A DNA stretch of 5,592 nt, from contig DLVV01000289.1 of assembly GCA_003445035.1 (NCBI GenBank), positions 11,055 to 16,646 of the forward strand, given 5' to 3'. Both the position numbers and the translations under genes were made by a program. The stretch comes from Planctomycetaceae bacterium. GTDB taxonomy: Bacteria > Planctomycetota > Planctomycetia > Planctomycetales > Planctomycetaceae. This document shows positions 1 through 5,592 of this stretch, in pieces. The number at the start of each line of letters is the position of its first letter. The stretch's first letter is position 1. The notes beneath the pieces are model-generated. The model made no database searches, was not told where the DNA came from, and saw only the letters and a program-made list of their open reading frames with translations.

Positions 1-1809
1 GTCGAGAAGATCAAGGTCCGCAGCCCGCTGACGTGCCGAACGAAACTTGGTATGTGCCAGCTCTGCTACGGTATGGATCTCTCCAACGGCAACATCGTTG
101 AAGAGGGACTCGCCGTGGGCATCATCGCCGCACAGTCGATCGGCGAACCGGGCACGCAACTGACGATGCGGACCTTCCACATCGGTGGCACCGCCTCGCG
201 TGATGTCGAGGAGAGTGAAGTCCGGACGCGGCACCCGGGTCGGATTCGGTTCGAACGTGTTCGCAGTGTGGGGCCGGATGGCGAAAAAATCGCACTGGGC
301 CGCAACGGGGAAATCGTGATCCTGGAACTCGTTGGTCGCGAAGGCCGTGAGCGTGAGCTCGAGCGATACCGCGTGCCCAACGGTGCGAGGTTGATGGTCC
401 AGGAATGGGATTCGTCCGATCCCGAATGCGAGATTCCCGAAGGCGCCGAGGGTGATGGACTGAAGGGAATCAAGGGAGTGTGCCGGGAAGGCCAGCCGCT
501 GTGCCAGTGGGATCCCCACTCGGTTCCCATCATCGCGGAGGTCGGTGGCAAGGTGAAACTCGAGAACTGCAAGGAAGGCAAGACGATCAACGTCGAAATC
601 GACCCCAGTGGTAACATTCGCCGGACAGTGATGGAGTACAAAGGCGAGAAGCACCCCCAGATCAGCCTGGTCGACAACTCCGGTGAGACGCAGGCGTTTT
701 ATTACCTGCCGGAGAAGGCAAGTATCGAGGTCGATGAGGGGCAGAAGGTCGCAGCGGGTGACCTGTTGGCCAAGACGCCTCGCGAAGCCGGCGGAACGCA
801 GGACATCACCGGTGGTCTGCCGCGGGTCACCGAGTTGTTCGAAGCTCGCAGGCCGAAGGATCCGGCGGTGATTGCTGAGATCGACGGAGAGATCGAGCTG
901 GCCGAGGAGACCCGGCGGAACCAGCGGGTGATCAATGTCCATCCGCCCGACGAGGCCGGGGAACCCAGGGCGCACTTGATCCCGCACGGCAAGCAGCTGC
1001 TGGTCCATGCCAAGGACCTGGTTCGCCACGGCGATGCCCTGGTCCGGGGGCCGTTGGTTCCCCATGACATCCTGCGGGTTTCGGGTGTCGAGTCTGTTCA
1101 GCAGTATCTGATGCACGAGATCCAGAACGTCTACCGCTCGCAGCGGGTCGACATCGATGACAAGCACATCGAGATCGTCATCGGCCAGATGCTCCGGAAG
1201 GTGCGTGTCGAGGACGCCGGTGACACGCACCTGCTCGAGGGTGTTGTCATCGACAAGATCGAGTTCCAGGAGACCAACGAGCAGGTGCGGGACTGTGTCA
1301 AGGTGGCCGAACCCGGCGACACCGATTTCAAGTCCGACGACATCGTGCCCAAGGAGGTCTTCGACGAGGTGAACGCCGAGATTGAGGCGTCTGGTGAGAC
1401 TCCGGCCACAAAGTCGAAGCCGCAGGAAGCCACGATGACGATCCAGTTGTTGGGGATCACCAAGGCGGCCGTCCAGAGCGAGAGTTTCGTGTCGGCAGCC
1501 AGTTTCCAGGAAACCACCAAGGTGCTCACCGAGGCGGCCTTGGCCGGCAAGAACGATCTCCTGGTCGGGCTCAAGGAGAACGTCATCCTTGGCCATCTTG
1601 TCCCCGCCGGTACCGGATTCCACATGCACCAGGACTCGGAAGTCCGTATCCGGCCCGAAGCCCTGCTGGAACTGGAAGCGGAGAAGGAGCGGCTGCGATT
1701 GGCCCGGATGAAAATGTACAACGGCGAGGAGGAGGCGGCCGCGGCCGCGGCCAGTACTCCACCAACCCCAGCGGCCGAAGAGCCCGCCCAGGAGGCTCCG
1801 GGAAAGTGA
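1..1809 (+). CDS. rpoC: RNA polymerase beta' subunit, C-terminal part (5'-truncated by window edge)
   Basis: This is the last 602 residues of beta', the catalytic clamp subunit of RNA polymerase. Frame 1 is open from base 1 to the TGA at 1807-1809, so the gene enters from the left. Residues 12, 19 and 22 are three of the four cysteines of the second zinc site (C-x6-C-x2-C). The bridge-helix end and trigger-loop start follow at residues 40-63 ([20 protein letters not shown], then H60), with M56, R57 and H60 matching E. coli M932, R933 and H936. The trigger loop is split by an SI3-type insertion (about residues 67-263) and resumes at 264-288 ([16 protein letters not shown]). The conserved C-terminal block is 483-539 (LLGITK through PAGTG). 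Compared with E. coli from memory, about 40 extra residues lie near 430-480, and an Ala/Glu/Pro tail ends the protein (576-600). The family call is certain; the insertion boundaries are estimates. Confidence 0.98.
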   Translation, partial: VEKIKVRSPLTCRTKLGMCQLCYGMDLSNGNIVEEGLAVGIIAAQSIGEPGTQLTMRTFHIGGTASRDVEESEVRTRHPGRIRFERVRSVGPDGEKIALGRNGEIVILELVGREGRERELERYRVPNGARLMVQEWDSSDPECEIPEGAEGDGLKGIKGVCREGQPLCQWDPHSVPIIAEVGGKVKLENCKEGKTINVEIDPSGNIRRTVMEYKGEKHPQISLVDNSGETQAFYYLPEKASIEVDEGQKVAAGDLLAKTPREAGGTQDITGGLPRVTELFEARRPKDPAVIAEIDGEIELAEETRRNQRVINVHPPDEAGEPRAHLIPHGKQLLVHAKDLVRHGDALVRGPLVPHDILRVSGVESVQQYLMHEIQNVYRSQRVDIDDKHIEIVIGQMLRKVRVEDAGDTHLLEGVVIDKIEFQETNEQVRDCVKVAEPGDTDFKSDDIVPKEVFDEVNAEIEASGETPATKSKPQEATMTIQLLGITKAAVQSESFVSAASFQETTKVLTEAALAGKNDLLVGLKENVILGHLVPAGTGFHMHQDSEVRIRPEALLELEAEKERLRLARMKMYNGEEEAAAAAASTPPTPAAEEPAQEAPGK

Positions 1810-1855
1810 CCCACGATCGAGGGGTGGGACCCTCCGGCTCTTCGAATCCCATCGC

Positions 1856-1884
1856 TTGACGGCGCCCCGGGGGCGCAATAGAGT
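1856..1884 (+). promoter_or_regulatory. Sigma70-type promoter for rpsL-rpsG-fusA
   Basis: The -35 hexamer TTGACG (1856-1861) is five of six to consensus. It is followed by a 17-bp spacer and a -10 hexamer TAGAGT (1879-1884), four of six and keeping the key first, second and last bases. Transcription would start near 1891, giving a leader of about 37 nt before the rpsL GTG. The placement right between rpoC and rpsL supports it. The spacer carries a perfect palindrome at 1862-1876 (see findings). Not experimentally tested. Confidence 0.65.
1862..1876. repeat. Perfect 7-bp inverted repeat inside promoter spacer
   Basis: GCGCCCC (1862-1868), one central base, and GGGGCGC (1870-1876) form a perfect palindrome. 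It starts right after the -35 hexamer and ends two bases before the -10. It could be an operator or a feature that stiffens the spacer, or a chance event in GC-rich DNA. There is no T-run, so it is not an intrinsic terminator. Confidence 0.6.
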
Positions 1885-1916
1885 GGGCGATTCACGACTG
1901 TTGCCCCGTTATTTTC

Positions 1917-1923
1917 AGGCGGA
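1917..1923 (+). promoter_or_regulatory. Ribosome-binding site of rpsL
   Basis: AGGCGGA lies four bases before the GTG at 1928. It is a partial Shine-Dalgarno match that supports choosing GTG 1928 as the start. Confidence 0.5.
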
Positions 1924-1927
1924 CCCT

Positions 1928-2299
1928 GTGCCGACGATTAACCAACTGGTACGCAAACCGCGGCGGCGGAGGCGTTCCAAGAGCAACACGCCATTGCTGG
2001 AAGGCTGCCCGCAGAAGCGGGGGGTTTGCCTTCAGGTGAAGACGGTGACTCCCAAGAAGCCCAACTCGGCTTTGCGGAAGGTCGCCCGTGTCCGACTCTC
2101 TAACGGCAAGGAAGTCACCGCTTACATTCCCGGTGAAGGCCACAACCTGCAGGAGCACTCGATTGTGCTCGTTCGCGGTGGCCGGGTGCGTGACTTGCCC
2201 GGTGTCCGATACAAGATCATTCGTGGGGTGCTTGATACGCTTGGCGTCGAAGATCGTCGCCAGGCTCGCAGCCGCTACGGAGCCAAGAAACCCCAGTAA
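1928..2299 (+). CDS. rpsL: 30S ribosomal protein S12
   Basis: S12 sits at the decoding centre of the small subunit and controls decoding accuracy. The product has 123 residues, the usual family length. The start is GTG, because the family begins PTINQLVRK right after the initiator; the longer open frame from 1856 would begin inside the promoter. Diagnostic segments are [11 protein letters not shown] (41-51), [10 protein letters not shown] (69-78), [12 protein letters not shown] (84-95) and RSRYGAKKP near the C-terminus. A run of five arginines (12-16) lies in the N-terminal rRNA-binding extension. Lys43, the classical streptomycin position, is conserved, but the other classical position, Lys88 in M. 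tuberculosis numbering, is Arg here. It is the first gene after the promoter at 1856-1884 and lies 63 bp before rpsG. Confidence 0.98.
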   Translation: MPTINQLVRKPRRRRRSKSNTPLLEGCPQKRGVCLQVKTVTPKKPNSALRKVARVRLSNGKEVTAYIPGEGHNLQEHSIVLVRGGRVRDLPGVRYKIIRGVLDTLGVEDRRQARSRYGAKKPQ

Positions 2300-2300
2300 C

Positions 2301-2331
2301 ACCTGGGTGTGCTGACCGTTGCCACCCTGGT
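2301..2331 (+). promoter_or_regulatory. Hairpin in rpsL-rpsG spacer, possible S7 feedback site
   Basis: Arms ACCTGGGTG (2301-2309) and CACCCTGGT (2323-2331) pair at eight of nine positions around a 13-nt loop, starting two bases after the rpsL stop. In E. coli, S7 represses the str operon by binding the rpsL-rpsG intercistronic RNA, so a structure here is suggestive. That this one binds S7 is inference. It is not followed by a T-run and does not look like a terminator. Confidence 0.4.
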
Positions 2332-2362
2332 CCTCCCAATCCGATTCGCCCGGTTCTTCCCG

Positions 2363-2825
2363 ATGCCCAAGCGTTTTACTGCCAGTGCCGCTCAGTTGAA
2401 GCCCGATCCTCGGTTCGATTCCGTGCTGGCCTCGAAGTTCGTCAACTGCCTGATGCACGACGGCAAAAAGAGCATCGCGCAGCGGGTCTTCTACAACGCG
2501 CTGGATGTGATCGGCGAACGGGTCTCGGGAGAGGAGCCCATCGAGGTCTTCACGCAGGCTATCGAGAACATCAAGCCGATGATTGAAGTGCGGTCCAAGC
2601 GGGTGGGCGGAGCGACCTACCAGGTGCCGACACCGGTCAATCAGAAGCGACGTCAGACCTTGGCGATCCGATGGATTCTGGCGGCCATCCGGGATAAGAA
2701 GGGACGGCCGATCCATCTGCGACTGGCCGAAGAGTTGATTTCGGCCTTCAACAGGGAAGGCGCCGCGATGACCACCCGGGACAACGTTCACCGGATGGCC
2801 GACGCGAACAAGGCCTTCGCGCATT

Positions 2826-2836
<11 letters not shown>
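2363..2836 (+). CDS. rpsG: 30S ribosomal protein S7
   Basis: S7 is a primary 16S rRNA-binding protein that starts assembly of the 30S head and lies near the exit-site tRNA. The product has 157 residues, against the usual 156 or so. ATG 2363 was chosen because the family starts with a short basic N-terminus like PKRF, followed by KPDPRF; an in-frame GTG at 2309 would add 18 unrelated residues. Family segments include [17 protein letters not shown] (residues 25-41), a [18 protein letters not shown] rRNA-binding stretch (about 75-88) and [10 protein letters not shown] (about 95-104). There is no Shine-Dalgarno sequence in the 25 bases upstream, which are pyrimidine-rich, so initiation may depend on coupling to rpsL or on local structure. 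The last 11 bases overlap the start of the EF-G gene. Confidence 0.97.
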
Positions 2837-5006
<2,170 letters not shown>

Positions 5007-5049
5007 ACGCACGAATCGGTCGATTTGTGAGCCGGGAGAATCGGCTGAT

Positions 5050-5075
5050 TCGGAGATTGTCTTCTCCGGTTTTCT
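5050..5075 (+). terminator. Probable intrinsic terminator of the str transcript
   Basis: CGGAGA (5051-5056) and TCTCCG (5063-5068) form a perfect 6-bp stem, extended by a T-G pair, with a 6-nt loop. It is followed directly by TTTTCT. It lies about 45 bases after the EF-G stop and before the next promoter. The stem is short and the T-run is only four bases, so termination may be partial. An upstream GGGAGAA stretch can compete for the same 3' arm. Confidence 0.45.
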
Positions 5076-5111
5076 GAGGGGTTTTCTCGTCCTGTAGCCG
5101 CTTCGGTTTCG

Positions 5112-5140
5112 TTGACAAAGCCCACGAGCGTCTCTAACAT
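5112..5140 (+). promoter_or_regulatory. Sigma70-type promoter for rpsJ (S10 operon)
   Basis: A perfect -35 hexamer TTGACA (5112-5117), a 17-bp spacer and TAACAT (5135-5140, four of six) form the best promoter in the window. Transcription would start near 5147, leaving about 240 nt before rpsJ. This suggests that rpsJ and the genes after it are expressed separately from the str genes. Confidence 0.7.
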
Positions 5141-5302
5141 GGCCCGTTTTCCACCGTTGGAGACCGCTTTGCGCTCGCCCGGCGTTGTCGGCGAGGTGCG
5201 AGGGGGTCGGCGGTGACATTTGAACTGGAAAACGGTCCGAGAAGGGCAGCGGAACGTGGCGGGACGAACGGGTCGGTTGCTCGACTCGGTTCCGTGCACT
5301 CG

Positions 5303-5335
5303 CCCGAGGTCTCGGCCCGTCGGGAAATATTTTTT
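5303..5335 (+). terminator. Terminator-like element (possible attenuator) in rpsJ leader
   Basis: CCCGA (5303-5307) and TCGGG (5320-5324) can pair, with a competing inner CCGA/TCGG stem (5304-5307/5312-5315). AAATA and six T (5330-5335) follow. This is the only T6 run in the leader and lies about 50 bases before rpsJ. The stem is short, so the strength of termination is uncertain; it may act as a pause or regulated attenuator. Confidence 0.35.
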
Positions 5336-5340
5336 CGGGT

Positions 5341-5361
5341 GTTCGCGAACCGGTCGCGAAC
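5341..5361 (+). promoter_or_regulatory. Perfect 8-bp hairpin upstream of rpsJ ribosome-binding site
   Basis: GTTCGCGA (5341-5348) and TCGCGAAC (5354-5361) are perfectly complementary around a 5-nt loop (ACCGG). It begins five bases after the T6 run and ends 12 bases before the Shine-Dalgarno sequence. The position suits an RNA control element for rpsJ translation. The left arm is also part of a 10-bp DNA palindrome (5341-5350), so a DNA-binding site is a less likely alternative. Confidence 0.5.
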
Positions 5362-5373
5362 GGATTGAAGATT

Positions 5374-5381
5374 AGGGGGAG
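5374..5381 (+). promoter_or_regulatory. Ribosome-binding site of rpsJ
   Basis: AGGGGGAG ends five bases before the GTG at 5387. It is the strongest Shine-Dalgarno match before any start in this window and fixes the rpsJ start together with the in-frame TGA at 5384-5386. Confidence 0.75.
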
Positions 5382-5386
5382 CCTGA

Positions 5387-5592
5387 GTGGCCGACGCCAG
5401 TCAAAAGCGGTTCCGAATTCGTATGGAGGCCTTCGACCATTCGGTCCTGGACCAGTCCGCGCTGGAAATCGTGGACACGGCCAAACGGACCGGGGCCGAG
5501 GTGCATGGTCCGATTCCCCTGCCGACACGTATTGAACGTTACACGGTGTTGAGGAGTCCTCACATCGACAAGAAGTCGCGGGAGCAGTTCGA
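5387..5592 (+). CDS. rpsJ: 30S ribosomal protein S10, N-terminal part (3'-truncated by window edge)
   Basis: S10 is a small-subunit head protein and also serves as NusE in transcription antitermination. The window holds 68 full codons of a gene usually slightly over 100 codons long. Family features are [10 protein letters not shown] (residues 9-18), [20 protein letters not shown] (about 27-46), [22 protein letters not shown] (47-68), all close to the E. coli protein from memory. The start is GTG 5387, since a TGA stands directly before it in frame and a strong Shine-Dalgarno sequence lies five bases upstream. The N-terminus (ADASQK) is a few residues longer than in E. coli. As first gene of a typical S10 operon it would be followed by rplC, rplD and others outside the window. 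It has its own promoter and a long leader. Confidence 0.97.
   Translation, partial: MADASQKRFRIRMEAFDHSVLDQSALEIVDTAKRTGAEVHGPIPLPTRIERYTVLRSPHIDKKSREQF

Larger units (their letters stand above)
1810..1927 (+). promoter_or_regulatory. rpoC-rpsL intergenic region (118 bp)
   Basis: This spacer holds a weak 5-bp GC hairpin (arms 1819-1823 and 1830-1834) with no T-run behind it. It is therefore at most a pause or partial terminator, and read-through from rpoC is likely. The promoter and ribosome-binding site for rpsL follow and are listed separately. I see no small gene here. Confidence 0.6.
5147..5386 (+). promoter_or_regulatory. Structured 5' leader of rpsJ
   Basis: This non-coding stretch can form several helices. 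Arms 5174-5179 and 5190-5195 (CTCGCC/GGCGAG) pair, with a possible outer helix ACCGC/GCGGT (5163-5167/5210-5214). CGGAAC/GTTCCG (5250-5255/5289-5294) pairs around a second stem (5269-5275/5282-5288). A terminator-like element lies at 5303-5335 and a perfect hairpin at 5341-5361. A long structured leader before rpsJ fits feedback control of an S10 operon; in E. coli, L4 acts on the S10 leader. The regulator here is unknown, and the pairings were found by eye, not by folding. A 51-codon open frame from GTG 5213 to TGA 5366-5368 is also present; its coding status is doubtful. Confidence 0.5.

Noticed and set aside
1819..1834. Hairpin after rpoC as an intrinsic terminator
   Set aside because: The stem is only 5 bp and is followed by C/G-rich sequence without a T-run.
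1131..1895. 254-codon minus-strand open frame opposite the 3' end of rpoC
   Set aside because: Antisense shadow; Ser/Ala/Arg-rich and not recognisable.
1856..1927. Longer rpsL with a TTG start at 1856
   Set aside because: The extra 24 residues would be encoded by the promoter itself and do not resemble S12; the protein family starts at PTINQLVRK.
2309..2362. Longer rpsG with a GTG start at 2309
   Set aside because: The 18 added residues are hydrophobic and absent from S7; ATG 2363 gives the normal length.

Overview
The window is a piece of the core transcription/translation gene cluster of a GC-rich bacterium. All genes lie on the plus strand: the 3' part of rpoC (RNA polymerase beta'), rpsL (S12), rpsG (S7), a fusA-type EF-G gene, and the 5' part of rpsJ (S10). 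The order joins the end of rpoBC, the str operon and the start of the S10 operon. No tuf gene lies between fusA and rpsJ. Together with the S12/S7 wording and an EF-G that reads like the spirochaete/planctomycete/deltaproteobacterial (spd) and mitochondrial EF-G group, this suggests a planctomycete or a close relative. That assignment is inference from remembered protein families, not from a search.

Layout: 1-1809 is the C-terminal 602 residues of beta', starting at the second zinc site and including the bridge/trigger region with a large trigger-loop insertion. 1810-1927 is a short intergenic region with a good sigma70-type promoter (TTGACG, 17 bp, TAGAGT) whose spacer is almost filled by a perfect GC palindrome. 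1928-2299 is rpsL (GTG start). 2300-2362 is a spacer with a hairpin and no Shine-Dalgarno sequence. 2363-2836 is rpsG. 2826-5006 is the EF-G gene, which starts at TTG inside the end of rpsG. 5007-5386 is a 380-bp non-coding region with a probable terminator, a second strong promoter (TTGACA, 17 bp, TAACAT), and a leader of about 240 nt with several hairpins, a terminator-like element with a T6 run and a perfect 8-bp hairpin just before the rpsJ ribosome-binding site. 5387 to the end is the start of rpsJ (GTG start).

How the genes work together: all products serve transcription or the ribosome. rpsL, rpsG and fusA look like one co-transcribed, translationally coupled unit driven at least partly by the promoter after rpoC. 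rpsJ and the S10 operon appear to have their own promoter and a structured, possibly attenuated leader, as expected for a ribosomal-protein operon under feedback control.

The most interesting signals are: (1) the str-locus EF-G keeps an intact GTPase domain but lacks the usual domain IV motifs for translocation, and resembles the ribosome-recycling mtEFG2 type; (2) the structured rpsJ leader; (3) the palindrome inside the rpsL promoter spacer; (4) a natural Arg at the S12 position where Lys-to-Arg gives streptomycin resistance in other bacteria. No mobile element, CRISPR array, tRNA, rRNA or novel defence-type system was seen.
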